Source: Arthrobacter sp. Marseille-P9274
GTDB taxonomy: Bacteria > Actinomycetota > Actinomycetes > Actinomycetales > Micrococcaceae
DNA length: 64,000 bases
Reading direction: 5' to 3'
NCBI RefSeq assembly: GCF_946892675.1
Contig: NZ_CAMPOV010000001.1
Coordinates: 470,033 to 534,032 of the forward strand
Under the pieces are notes generated by a model that searched no databases, had not been told where the DNA came from, and was given only the letters and a program-made list of their open reading frames with translations. The stretch's first letter is position 1. Each line of letters opens with the position of its first letter. Both the position numbers and the translations under genes were made by a program. Below, one piece after another: positions 1-9,271 of this stretch.

Positions 1-566
1 TCGGGCGACGTGTTGGCCGGCGAGAACTGCACCACCCCGGCGTTAGTGACCTGGTCGATCACGTTGAAAGAGACACTCGACGACGCCGCGCCGATGATGG
101 CGCTGACGTCCTGGCCCAGCAGGTCGGTGACGGACTGGGTGGCGATGTCGGTCGTCGTGTCGCCGGAATCACGGTGGACGATGTCCACGTCCTTGCCCAG
201 GACGCCGCCGGCGGCGTTGATCTCCTTCACGGCCAGGTTGGTGGCAGCGATTTCGGGCGGACCAAGGTAGGACAGCGTGCCCGTGGTCGGCAGCAGCGTG
301 CCGAGTTTCAAGGGCTGGTCAGTGGAGCCCTTGCTCGCCGGAACGGCGGACGGATCGCCCTTGGTGCGATTGGCTCCCGCGCCGTTCTGCGTTGGTTCGG
401 GGCAGGTCAGGCCCGAGGCGGCCGGCGCCGACGACTCGCCTCCCTGCTCGGGTGTGCCGGAACCGCCACAGGCTGATGCGAAGAGGGCTACCCCCAAGCC
501 AAGCGCCGCCAGCTTGGCGCCACGCGCACCGTTGCCGAACAGCACTGCATTACGTGTTGCAGTCAT
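1..566 (-). CDS. Branched-chain amino-acid-type ABC transporter substrate-binding lipoprotein (5' part, runs off window)
   Basis: The frame is open from an ATG at 566 to the window edge, so only the first 188 residues or so are present. It starts with a lipoprotein signal: hydrophobic stretch, then lipobox ASAC-GG near residue 33, then a Gly/Ser/Pro-rich linker. The mature part has the opening of a type 1 periplasmic-binding fold of the Leu/Ile/Val family (KLGTLLPTTG, then NLAVKEINAAGGVLGK and VDIVHRDSGD). Such proteins capture branched-chain amino acids, amides or related small solutes outside the membrane for an ABC importer. GAGGAG lies eight bases before the ATG, which fixes the start. 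The transporter's other subunits are not in the window, so the substrate cannot be judged. Confidence 0.85.
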   Translation of the reverse strand, partial: MTATRNAVLFGNGARGAKLAALGLGVALFASACGGSGTPEQGGESSAPAASGLTCPEPTQNGAGANRTKGDPSAVPASKGSTDQPLKLGTLLPTTGTLSYLGPPEIAATNLAVKEINAAGGVLGKDVDIVHRDSGDTTTDIATQSVTDLLGQDVSAIIGAASSSVSFNVIDQVTNAGVVQFSPANTSP

Positions 567-754
567 AAAGTCTTCTCCTCGATCACAAGGTCCGCGAACC
601 CTCGATGCAACCACCATGGATTCGGTGATTATGAAAAGAAACTAGTGCAGAAAGCAACAAAAAATAAGGCTATTGGGTTACATCCTCGTAACGCTCGTCA
701 CAGCGGCCGACACCGATCGGAAACAAACCGTTCAGAATTGCAGGGGCGGCCCAT

Positions 755-830
755 TGGTACCCCAGGTGGGACTCGAACCCACACTGAAACGATTTTAAGT
801 CGCTTGCCTCTGCCATTGGGCTACTGGGGC
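755..830 (-). tRNA. tRNA with anticodon UAA (nominally tRNA-Leu), short variable loop, encoded CCA
   Basis: The minus strand folds into a complete 76-nt cloverleaf. The acceptor stem is GCCCCAG/CTGGGGT (one G-U at 1:72), with a D arm, anticodon stem AGCGA/TCGTT with loop CTTAAAA, T arm GTGGG/CCCAC with loop TTCGAGT, discriminator A and an encoded CCA at 755-757. Positions 34-36 are TAA, which reads UUA leucine codons. The variable loop is only five bases (TCAGT), whereas bacterial tRNA-Leu is normally a class II tRNA with a long variable arm. The leucine identity therefore rests on the anticodon alone. An A15-U48 pair and GG in the D loop support a stable L-shaped fold. Confidence 0.85.
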
Positions 831-962
831 GGGCCCCGTGTGAAGGGCTTCATCCAGCGTACTGGATCGGGGCCCCGGAGCACGACGGCGGCGCTACCGC
901 CGCGAGAACCGGGGCGTGAGCTTCAGCCTTAAACCGGAGCTTGGGCCGGGAGGGTGCGCTGG

Positions 963-1502
963 TTAGAGGCGGGAAAAGGGCTCGGCGTAGCGGAAGGGGC
1001 CGGCGGGCACCTCGCGGCCTGCCAGCCGCAGCGCCATGAAGTGCTCGCCCCACTGCGGGTCCGGCGCCTGGATGCCGAGCTCCGCCGCGGGACGGTAGCC
1101 GAAGCGCGGATAGTAGCCGGTGTGCCCAAGCAGCACGATCACGCAATCGCCACGGGCCTCGGCGCGGCTTTTGGTTTCTTCCAGCAGGGCGGCACCGATG
1201 CCCTGCCCCTGGAATTCGGGCAGGACCGAGATCGGTCCCAGGCCCAGGGCCGGCTGCCCGTCGATCCAGCCGCGCGTCGTGATGGAGTGCCCCGCGATCG
1301 CGGATCCGCCGCCCGGCCGCCCGGCGACGGCCACGATGGACAGGTCCGGCAGGTACTCGTCGCAGCCGAAGAGTTCGGAGAGCAAATGCACCTCCACGGG
1401 TTCCCGGCCGTCGCCACCGTCGAAGGCGCGCCCCGTCAGCCGGAGCACTTCGTCCCGGTCCTCCGGCCGTTCACTGCGCAGTTCCACCGTCTCCACCGTC
1501 AT
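963..1502 (-). CDS. GNAT family N-acetyltransferase
   Basis: This 179-residue protein has the compact GNAT fold, which transfers an acetyl group from acetyl-CoA to an amine. Motif A is clear around residues 87-108: GLGPISVLPEFQGQGIG, followed by AALLEE, with the pyrophosphate-binding QGQGIG. The later segment VIVLLGHTGYYPRFGY is typical of the YhbS-like subgroup, which acts on small molecules or protein N-termini. The ATG at 1502 begins MTVETVELR, directly followed by the first beta strand expected of the family. It sits alone between the tRNA and ndh. No substrate can be named from sequence. Confidence 0.88.
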   Translation of the reverse strand: MTVETVELRSERPEDRDEVLRLTGRAFDGGDGREPVEVHLLSELFGCDEYLPDLSIVAVAGRPGGGSAIAGHSITTRGWIDGQPALGLGPISVLPEFQGQGIGAALLEETKSRAEARGDCVIVLLGHTGYYPRFGYRPAAELGIQAPDPQWGEHFMALRLAGREVPAGPFRYAEPFSRL

Positions 1503-1550
1503 CGCACTTCCTTCCGTCGGGCGCGCCGTGCCACCGTGCGGTTAACGCCC

Positions 1551-1599
1551 GACGGCGGGACCAAAGGTTCCGCTGCTGCGCTACCTCTGTCCCGCCGTC
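1551..1599 (-). terminator. Hairpin downstream of ndh, candidate terminator
   Basis: Perfect 11-base arms GACGGCGGGAC (1551-1561) and GTCCCGCCGTC (1589-1599) flank a 27-base loop, just past the ndh stop and before the acetyltransferase. There is no clear T tract, so it is either an unusual GC-rich terminator or an mRNA-stabilising stem. Confidence 0.4.
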
Positions 1600-1649
1600 G
1601 TTGTGGTCCGGTGCAGACCGGATCCGGCACCGCTACTCGGCCTGCGCGC

Positions 1650-3092
1650 CTACTTCGTCTGGGCGCCGGCCTTGTCCTCTGCCTTCTGGCCGTCCTTCGC
1701 GTCCTCTGCCTTGGCCGCCGCCGGCTTCTTGGCTGGCGTGGCGGCGGTCCGGAACGCCCGGTACGGGGTCTCCAGGTCGCTGATCTCGGTGGTGTCGCGG
1801 CCAAGGACGGCGTTGAGCAACCAGTCGGCGATGACGCGGACCTTGCGCTCCCAGGTCGGCATGGCGAAGCCGTGGTAGCCGCGGTGCGCCAGCCAGGCCA
1901 GGGTGCCCTTGAGCTTGATGCCCATCACCTTGGCTACGCCCTTGTTGATGCCGAAGCCGGCCACGGCGCCGAGGTTCTCGTGCTTGTACTCGGTCACCTG
2001 GCCCACGCCCCAGCGCTCGGCGTAGATGTTCTTGGCCAGGTGCTTGGCCTGGCGGACGGCGTGCTGCGCGTTCGGGACGCAGAAGCCGCCGACGCCGCCG
2101 CCGGTGAGGTCCGGTACGGCCGCCACGTCACCCGCGGTCCAGGCACCCTCGACCGGCTGGCCGTTATCGTCGATGACACGCAGTTCGGCATTGGCCTTGA
2201 CTCGTCCGCGCTCGTCAAGGGCGAAGCCGTAGTTGCGCACCACCGGGTTGGCCTGCACGCCCGCGGTCCACAGCAGGGTGTCCGCCTCGAAGGACTGGGC
2301 CGGGCTCTTGTCCGGCATGTTGATCAGCTCGAGCTTGCCGTCCACGGCGGAGGCGAGCGAGGTGTTCAGCAGGACCTCGATGCCGCGCGAGCGCATGTGC
2401 TCGACGACCCACTCGGCCTGGTGCTCGGTGACCTCGGGCATGATCCGGCCCATGGCCTCGACCAGCACGAAGCGCAGGTCGGAGCGCTTCAGGCGCGGGT
2501 TCTGCTCGGCGGCATGGCGGGCCATGTCCTCGATCTCGGTCATCGCCTCGATACCGGCGAAGCCGCCGCCGACGCCGACGAAGGTCAGCGCGCGCTTCTT
2601 CTCCGGGCCGTCCGGCAGGATGGAGCCGGCTTCGATGCGCTCCAACACGGTGTTGCGCAGTTCGAGCGCTTCCTCGATGGTCTTCAGGCCGATGCCCTGC
2701 TCGGCCAGGCCCGGGATCGGGAACGTACGGGTCACGGCGCCGGCGGCGATCACGACGTCGCGGTACGGCAGCTCGAAAGTCACGCCGTCTTCGGAATCGA
2801 CCGTGGCGGTCTTATTGGCGTGGTCGATCGAGGTGACGCGGCCGGTGATGACCTCGGTCTGCTTCAGGTGCATGCGGTGAGAGACCACGGCATGGCGGGA
2901 TTCGATGGATCCGGCCGCGACCTCGGGCAGGAACGGCTGGTAGGTCATGTACGGCAGCGGGTCCACCAGGGTCACGATCCCGCCGTGTTCCCGGACCTTC
3001 TTCTGGAGTTTGAGAGCCACGTAAAGGCCGACGTAGCCGCCGCCGACGACCAGGACGCGGGGACGGTCTGAGAGCGCAGGAGTGTATGCCAT
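1650..3092 (-). CDS. ndh: Type II NADH dehydrogenase (NDH-2)
   Basis: This is a 480-residue single-subunit, non-proton-pumping NADH:quinone oxidoreductase, which passes electrons from NADH to menaquinone at the inner face of the membrane. Two Rossmann signatures are visible: VLVVGGGYVGLYVAL near residue 13 for FAD and FVGVGGGFAGIEAM near residue 171 for NADH. The FAD-contacting AWTAGDVAAVPD is near residue 318. The C-terminal part (GTLAWLAHRGYHGFAMPTWE) is the usual amphipathic membrane-binding region, followed by an Ala/Lys-rich tail of low complexity. The ATG at 3092 lies only six bases after a good -10 box, so the mRNA is probably leaderless. A palindrome over the -35 region suggests redox control. 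Confidence 0.95.
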   Translation of the reverse strand: MAYTPALSDRPRVLVVGGGYVGLYVALKLQKKVREHGGIVTLVDPLPYMTYQPFLPEVAAGSIESRHAVVSHRMHLKQTEVITGRVTSIDHANKTATVDSEDGVTFELPYRDVVIAAGAVTRTFPIPGLAEQGIGLKTIEEALELRNTVLERIEAGSILPDGPEKKRALTFVGVGGGFAGIEAMTEIEDMARHAAEQNPRLKRSDLRFVLVEAMGRIMPEVTEHQAEWVVEHMRSRGIEVLLNTSLASAVDGKLELINMPDKSPAQSFEADTLLWTAGVQANPVVRNYGFALDERGRVKANAELRVIDDNGQPVEGAWTAGDVAAVPDLTGGGVGGFCVPNAQHAVRQAKHLAKNIYAERWGVGQVTEYKHENLGAVAGFGINKGVAKVMGIKLKGTLAWLAHRGYHGFAMPTWERKVRVIADWLLNAVLGRDTTEISDLETPYRAFRTAATPAKKPAAAKAEDAKDGQKAEDKAGAQTK

Positions 3093-3098
3093 GACACC

Positions 3099-3129
3099 AG
3101 TGTAGCCTCAATTGTGAAAGTTTTCACGA
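3099..3129 (-). promoter_or_regulatory. ndh promoter with Rex/CRP-type operator
   Basis: On the minus strand a -35 hexamer GTGAAA (3122-3127) and a -10 hexamer TACACT (3099-3104) are separated by exactly 17 bases. Transcription would start at or next to the ATG at 3092, giving a leaderless message. The palindrome TTGTGA-N6-TCACGA at 3112-3129 overlaps the -35 box. This matches the published Rex consensus (TTGTGA-N6-TCACAA) with one mismatch. CRP/GlxR sites share the TGTGA-N6-TCACA core, so the cognate factor is not certain. Confidence 0.65.
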
Positions 3130-3193
3130 ACTCATGCAGCCGCATCCTTTAGCCCGCCCGGGCGCGCTTTTCCGGCCTTGCCGGAGTCCGCCC

Positions 3194-4615
3194 TCAGCGG
3201 CCGGATGGGTTGGCGGGCCCCTCTGGCTTTCGGTCCGCCGAGCCCGTTCCGGCGCCGGACTGCTTGCGCGCGCGGAAGGTCTGCTGGACGCCCAGGCCCA
3301 CGATCACCAACAGGAGGACACCGGACCCGACCACGAGGATGCCGGGCAGCACGTCGCCCTCCAGCCTGGGTTCCTCGGCCGCGGGTGTGGTGGGCTCGGG
3401 AACGGCAGGCTCTTCCTTGACGTTCTTGTTCACGGGCACCTCGCTGGGCGGAGCGACTTCGCCCCTGCGGTGGATGGTGATCCACTGGGCGATTGATCCC
3501 AGCGGATTGGCGCCCGCCTCGGGCACGTCCGCGTTCAGGGCGGCCTCAGCGTCGAGGATGCCGAAGCCGTAGATGGGGTCGTGGCCGGGAACACCGGCGT
3601 CGGACGCGGTGGAAATGATCCGGTTGATGACCTCCCCGGCGCTCATCTGCGGATACTTTGACCGGATCAGGGCAGCGACGCCGGAGACCAGCGGCGTGGC
3701 GCCGGAGGTGCCGGACCAGTCCGCGTACTGTCCGCCGGGCATGCCGCCGATCAGGTCCTCCGCGGGGGCGGCGACGCCGATGACGATGCTCTGCGCGGAT
3801 GCCTTCTCGCTGGCCTTGCCGTCGCGGCTGAGGCCGGCGACGGTCAGCACGCCGGGAATCGTGGCCGGGGCACCGGACTGCTCGGTCCCGCCGGCCCGGT
3901 TGCCCGCGGCGGCGACAATAACGACGTCGTTCTGTTCCGCATAGAGGAAGGCGTCGTCCCAGCTTTCGGGCCAGGAGGTCGTGGAGCTGGTCAGCGACAT
4001 GTTGATGACCTTCGCGCCGCTGTCGACGGCCCAGCGTACGGCGGCCGGAATCTGTTCCTCGATGCCTACGCCGCCGGGGTTCGGCGAGCCAAGCCAGGTG
4101 GACACGGCGAGCAGCTCCGCCTTGGGCGCGACACCGATGACACCGTCGGATCCGGCGCCGACGCCGCTCGCCGGCTTCTTGTCGTCCTGCTTTTCTTTGT
4201 CCGATGCGTGGCCGCGTCCGGCCAGCAGGGTCGCGACGAGCGTGCCGTGCTCAGGCGTCTGGCCGATGCCGCTCTGGCCGTTCGGGTCTCCCGCCCCGGA
4301 GACGTCCGCGCCGCCGACCACCGCGCCCTTCAGGTCCGGGTGCTTTGCATCGATGCCGCTGTCGATCACGGCGACCTTGACGCCCTCCCCCTGCGAGGTT
4401 TTCCAGGCGTCCCGGATGCCGGAGGAATCCAGCCAGTATTCCTTCTCCCGGTGCTCGTCCGCGACGGCGGCCGGGGCGAACACGGCGCCGCCGGCCAGGG
4501 CCAGCACGGAGACCATGGACAGCACGAGGGTGCGGGCAGTGCGCCGCATGGTGGCCGGCCCGGGCCGGCGGTTCCGGCGTGCGGCTCGCGGCTGCTTGTC
4601 GTCCATCTCTCCCAC
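3194..4615 (-). CDS. Subtilisin-like (S8) serine protease, mycosin-like, membrane-anchored
   Basis: This 473-residue secreted protease has a signal peptide (Arg-rich start, hydrophobic core near residues 30-45, cleavage near AVADEH). The S8 catalytic domain shows Asp85 (VAVIDSGID), His123 (EHGTLVATLLAG), oxyanion Asn239 (AAAGN) and Ser304 (SGTSGATPLVSG). A Pro/Glu-rich linker and one C-terminal transmembrane helix (near 425-445) followed by Arg/Lys anchor it facing outside. This layout resembles mycosins (MycP) of type VII secretion, but no ESX gene is in the window. It lies 21 bases after ppx/gppA and is probably co-transcribed. A second ATG at residue 23 is an alternative start with a more typical signal peptide length. 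Confidence 0.88.
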   Translation of the reverse strand: MGEMDDKQPRAARRNRRPGPATMRRTARTLVLSMVSVLALAGGAVFAPAAVADEHREKEYWLDSSGIRDAWKTSQGEGVKVAVIDSGIDAKHPDLKGAVVGGADVSGAGDPNGQSGIGQTPEHGTLVATLLAGRGHASDKEKQDDKKPASGVGAGSDGVIGVAPKAELLAVSTWLGSPNPGGVGIEEQIPAAVRWAVDSGAKVINMSLTSSTTSWPESWDDAFLYAEQNDVVIVAAAGNRAGGTEQSGAPATIPGVLTVAGLSRDGKASEKASAQSIVIGVAAPAEDLIGGMPGGQYADWSGTSGATPLVSGVAALIRSKYPQMSAGEVINRIISTASDAGVPGHDPIYGFGILDAEAALNADVPEAGANPLGSIAQWITIHRRGEVAPPSEVPVNKNVKEEPAVPEPTTPAAEEPRLEGDVLPGILVVGSGVLLLVIVGLGVQQTFRARKQSGAGTGSADRKPEGPANPSGR

Positions 4616-4636
4616 TTTACGGATTTCCGGTTTCGG

Positions 4637-5593
4637 CTAGTTGGCCTCGGAGCGCGGCCGGGCGGCGCTCAGGGCAATGCCATCGAGGATATCGTGTTCG
4701 CTGGCGGTCGCGCCGTCGACCCGGCCCGAGGTCAGCTCTCCAACCCGGTCGTTGATGGTGCGCCAAATGAGGGCGCCGGCGCCGATGACGTCGACGCGCC
4801 CCGGGTGCATATAAGGCAGGGCAGCCCGTTCGGCGCGGCTCATCCGCAGCAGCGAGGTGCAGGCCGCCCTGGTCTTGGCGGCGTCCAGGGCCGTGCCGTG
4901 GATGGCGTCCGGCTGGTACTCGGCCAGGCCCATCGCGTGCGCGGTCACCGTGGTGATGGATCCGGCGACGCCCACCAGCCGGTCGGCATCCCCCAGCGGC
5001 ACGTCGCGGAGCACCTCGTCGATGTAGGCGTTGATCTCCTTCTCGGCGGCCTCGATCTCGGCCGCCGAGGGAGGATCGGTCACGAGGTGCCGCTCGGTGA
5101 ACCGGACGCAGCCCATGTCGGTGCTGCGCGCGGCCAGGACGCCGGACCCGTTACCGAGGACGAACTCGGTGCTGCCCCCGCCAAGGTCCACGACCAAGAT
5201 CCGCTCGTCCGGGTGCGCAGACAAGGCGCTGGCTGCGCCGGTGAAGGACAGCTCCGCCTCTTCCCCGCCGCTGATGACCTCCGGCTCGACTCCGAGCCGG
5301 TCGCGGATGCCGTCCACGAAGACCTGGCGGTTGCCGGCGTCCCGCGTGGCCGACGTCGCCACGAAGCGCAGGCTCTCAGCGCCGTGTCCGCGCAGCTGGC
5401 CGGCATACTCCTCGGCCGCGGCGAACGTTCGGGCCAGCGCCTCGTCCGCCAGTATTCCCGTTGCGTCCACGCCCTGGCCCAGCCGCACCACCTTCATGGT
5501 GCGAACCACGTCGGTGAGGCGTCCGCCGTCGTCAACGTCCGCAATCAGCAGGCGGATGGAATTGGTTCCGCAGTCGATGGCTCCGACCCTCAT
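4637..5593 (-). CDS. Ppx/GppA family exopolyphosphatase
   Basis: This 318-residue member of the ASKHA phosphatase fold removes terminal phosphate from polyphosphate or from pppGpp in the stringent response. Visible motifs are the N-terminal phosphate loop VGAIDCGTNSIRLLIADV, RFVATSATRDAGN near residue 77, SGGEEAELSFTGA with catalytic-region Glu near 110-112, and the second loop VVDLGGGSTEFVLG near 134. The C-terminal HD domain of longer Ppx enzymes is absent, as in actinobacterial Ppx proteins of about 310-320 residues. It overlaps the DUF501 gene by four bases (ATGA). Distinguishing Ppx from GppA activity is not possible from sequence. Confidence 0.92.
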   Translation of the reverse strand: MRVGAIDCGTNSIRLLIADVDDGGRLTDVVRTMKVVRLGQGVDATGILADEALARTFAAAEEYAGQLRGHGAESLRFVATSATRDAGNRQVFVDGIRDRLGVEPEVISGGEEAELSFTGAASALSAHPDERILVVDLGGGSTEFVLGNGSGVLAARSTDMGCVRFTERHLVTDPPSAAEIEAAEKEINAYIDEVLRDVPLGDADRLVGVAGSITTVTAHAMGLAEYQPDAIHGTALDAAKTRAACTSLLRMSRAERAALPYMHPGRVDVIGAGALIWRTINDRVGELTSGRVDGATASEHDILDGIALSAARPRSEAN

Positions 5594-6264
5594 GACAGTC
5601 CTTCTTCCCCTGCGTCCTGCCCGGCTTCCCGGGCGGCACGGCGTTCGGCGCGCTTGGCTTCGAGTTCCTCGGGGCTGAGCCCCTGTGTCTTGGTGTGCCG
5701 GCTCAGGTCCCGGTCAGGGACAGGCCCGGATTCGTCCCAGGCGCCGCCGCAGTAGCAGCGGTCCGTGGTCCACCATTCGGCGATGCCGTCGAGAGCCTCG
5801 TCCCCGAGGGGGTTCACGCCCCGGCCGGCGGCGAGCGAGTGCCCGACCAGCACGTGCAGGCATTTGACCCGGGACGGCATCCCGCCGGCGGAGACGCCCG
5901 CGATTTCGGGCACCGCGCCGACGCCGGTGCGCTGCCCGATCTCGTCCCGGCTGCGCAGGTACGCGTCATGGGCGCGCCGATAAGCGGCCGCGAGCTGCTC
6001 GTCCCGCTCCAGCCGCTCCGTCATCTCCGTCATGACGCCCGCGGCCTCCAGCCGGGAGACCGCCGAGGTGATGACGGGGTGGGTCAGGTAGAACGTGGTC
6101 GGAAACGGGATCCCGTTGCCCAGCCGCGGCGCCGTGGTCGCAACCAGCGGGTTGCCGCAGATGCAGCGCGCCCCGATTTCCACGACGTCGCGGGCGGGAC
6201 GCCCCAGTTGCCGGCTGATGGTTTCGAGGTCCGCCGGAGTGGGCGTGCGCTGGGCGGTATCCAT
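5590..6264 (-). CDS. DUF501 family protein
   Basis: This 224-residue cytoplasmic protein belongs to the DUF501 family, which is conserved next to ppx and the septum initiator in actinobacteria. Conserved features are a central CICGNPLVATTAPRL stretch near residue 34 with a Cys pair, FPTTFYLTHP near 54, MPSRVKCLHVLVGHSLAAG near 130, and a late CYCGGAW Cys pair near 170. The Cys and His residues could bind a metal, but no function is established. The C-terminal tail is Arg/Glu-rich. It is coupled to ppx/gppA through a four-base overlap. Confidence 0.85.
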   Translation of the reverse strand: MDTAQRTPTPADLETISRQLGRPARDVVEIGARCICGNPLVATTAPRLGNGIPFPTTFYLTHPVITSAVSRLEAAGVMTEMTERLERDEQLAAAYRRAHDAYLRSRDEIGQRTGVGAVPEIAGVSAGGMPSRVKCLHVLVGHSLAAGRGVNPLGDEALDGIAEWWTTDRCYCGGAWDESGPVPDRDLSRHTKTQGLSPEELEAKRAERRAAREAGQDAGEEGLS

Positions 6265-6340
6265 GGCGCGGGGGTCCTTCCAAATGGTTCTTGTCGAAGA
6301 CTGGTCGCGCTTCGATAGGCGATGCGGCGGCGCGGGCGGG

Positions 6341-7087
6341 CTAGTCCTGGGCCGGCTTGTCCGTGGCCGCGCGTTTGACCGAGTCCCACAGGGCGTCCAC
6401 CCACGGCAGTTTGGCCGGAGCCGCCTCGGAGGCGTGCTCTTCGGAATCGCCCAGGCCTTCGGCGCCGGTCACCAGGTAGCGGGTTTCACCCGGCATTACA
6501 TAGAATATGCGATCCCGCGCCTGCTGTTTGATGTAGGCCGGGTCGTCCCAGCGGGCCAGCTCCCGCTCCAGCTTGTCCTGGCGTTCCTGCTCGGTGCTGA
6601 TGTCCTGCTGCAGCGCGGCGATCTCGGAGCGCTGCTCGATGAAAACGCGCACCGATGGGGCCAGCAGGACGGTGATGGTCACCAGCACCACGGCCAGCGC
6701 CAGCATGCGGCCGGAGAACGCCTTCGCGGGGACCGGTGCGGCGTTGTCGTCGTGCAGTTCCAGGAACTTCGGTTCCGGGGACGAAGGCCGCTTCCCGCCC
6801 GGCTGCCGGATGGCCTCCGAAAGTTCCTGCCGCTCGGCGGCCCGCGCCTCGGACGGCGTGGGCTTTGCTCTTTCGGCCGGCGGCCGCGCGGCCCTCCCTG
6901 GCGCCGGATGCCTTTCCGACACAGGCCTTTCCGGAGCAGGGTCCTTGCCGCCGTTGAAGTCGGCGCGGATCACCTTTCCCCCGGAAACGCCGTCACCCGA
7001 CGCCCCGTGGTCCGGACCGTGTGGTCCGGACCCGTTGCCTCCGGCCGGACGGGCGGCCCGCGGCACTTTGGGACGTCGGGTGGACAT
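6341..7087 (-). CDS. Septum formation initiator, FtsB/DivIC-like
   Basis: This 248-residue bitopic membrane protein has about 120 N-terminal residues that are Pro/Arg/Gly-rich and probably disordered in the cytoplasm. One transmembrane helix follows near residues 128-148 (MLALAVVLVTITVLL), then a heptad-rich segment near 150-180 (EQRSEIAALQQDISTEQERQ). Next comes the family motif DDPAYIKQQARDRIFYVMPGE. FtsB/DivIC proteins pair through this coiled coil with FtsL in the divisome and help activate septal wall synthesis. The position just downstream of eno is the usual one in actinobacteria. The long N-terminal extension is typical for the phylum but divergent in sequence. Confidence 0.9.
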   Translation of the reverse strand: MSTRRPKVPRAARPAGGNGSGPHGPDHGASGDGVSGGKVIRADFNGGKDPAPERPVSERHPAPGRAARPPAERAKPTPSEARAAERQELSEAIRQPGGKRPSSPEPKFLELHDDNAAPVPAKAFSGRMLALAVVLVTITVLLAPSVRVFIEQRSEIAALQQDISTEQERQDKLERELARWDDPAYIKQQARDRIFYVMPGETRYLVTGAEGLGDSEEHASEAAPAKLPWVDALWDSVKRAATDKPAQD

Positions 7088-7166
7088 GCAACTCCTTGGG
7101 ACTTCCGTCTAGGTCAGCGCCTCTTCGCGGCGCCGTCCTTAAGACGATACCCAGTCCTGCGGCGGT

Positions 7167-8471
<1,305 letters not shown>

Positions 8472-8558
8472 TCAAGAGGGAACGAAAAGTTGGATCTCGT
8501 CACGACAGCCGTTAGCGGCAGCACTGTCGTTCTAAGCGTAGTCGAGAACGCCGGTCCC

Positions 8559-9263
8559 TCACGGGCCCGTTACGTCGCGTTGAAACCGCCTCACCGCCGC
8601 ACGCAGCGCCTGCTCGGCGTCCACCCCGTTCGTCACGGCGTGGCGTACGACGTCGAACAACAGGTTCCCGATGTCGTCTTCCGTTACGGGGGCGGCGGCT
8701 TCGGCGGGGGGCGTGGTCGCGGGACTGTCGGTTCCCTCCGCTCCCGCGATCCTGGCCCGCGCGGCACGGTCCAGCGACTTCGCCGCAAGCGTCAGCGCCG
8801 GAAGGGAACGTGGAATGCCGTCGAACGGCGTGCTGCGCCCGGGCTTCTCCGCCGCCTTCGCGGCATCGTAACCGGCCACGATCTCCTCCACCGTGGCCGG
8901 GAACGAATCCTGCAGGGTCCCGTCAGGCCGGAACACATGCCGGTTGCGGCGGACCAGCTTGCCAGTGAGGAACCGCGCGACCTCGTCGAAATCGAACGTC
9001 CCGCGCTCCTCCTGGATCCGGGCGTGCAGCAGCACCTGGAAGAGGACGTCGGCCAGTTCGCCCTTGAGCTCCTCGGCGTCCTCCGCACGGGTGTGGCCCG
9101 TCTCGATCGCCTCGGCCAGCTCGTAGGATTCCTCGACCAGGTACTCCACCAGCGATTCGTGCGTCAGGGCCGCGGTCCACAGGCAGTGTTCGCGCAGCTG
9201 CGCCACGACCTCCACGAGCCGGGCCACCGCCGTCGGCCCTCCACCCGTTGGCCCTCCGCCCAT
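8559..9263 (-). CDS. mazG: MazG nucleotide pyrophosphohydrolase
   Basis: This 234-residue all-alpha NTP pyrophosphohydrolase hydrolyses (d)NTPs to monophosphate and pyrophosphate, cleaning non-canonical nucleotides or limiting the alarmone response. The MazG core lies near residues 12-105: CLWTAALTHESLVEYLVEES, then ELAEAIE, EELKGELADVLFQVLLHARI, and DEVARFLTGKLVRRNRHVF. The EExxE...ExxD metal-binding pattern is visible. A weaker second repeat (EDDIGNLLFDVVRHA) is at the C-terminus. The reading frame is open further upstream into the adenosine deaminase gene. The ATG at 9263, eight bases after that gene's stop, is the sensible start. Confidence 0.9.
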   Translation of the reverse strand: MGGGPTGGGPTAVARLVEVVAQLREHCLWTAALTHESLVEYLVEESYELAEAIETGHTRAEDAEELKGELADVLFQVLLHARIQEERGTFDFDEVARFLTGKLVRRNRHVFRPDGTLQDSFPATVEEIVAGYDAAKAAEKPGRSTPFDGIPRSLPALTLAAKSLDRAARARIAGAEGTDSPATTPPAEAAAPVTEDDIGNLLFDVVRHAVTNGVDAEQALRAAVRRFQRDVTGP

Positions 9264-9271
9264 GGCAGGCG

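Noticed and set aside
831-962. Search for a further gene or terminator between the tRNA and the acetyltransferase
   Set aside because: There are only short GC-rich self-complementary stretches without consistent pairing. Nothing could be supported.
954-3071. A 705-codon open frame on the plus strand opposite ndh
   Set aside because: It is a GC-bias shadow. Its translation has no recognisable domain, while the opposite strand encodes a full NDH-2.
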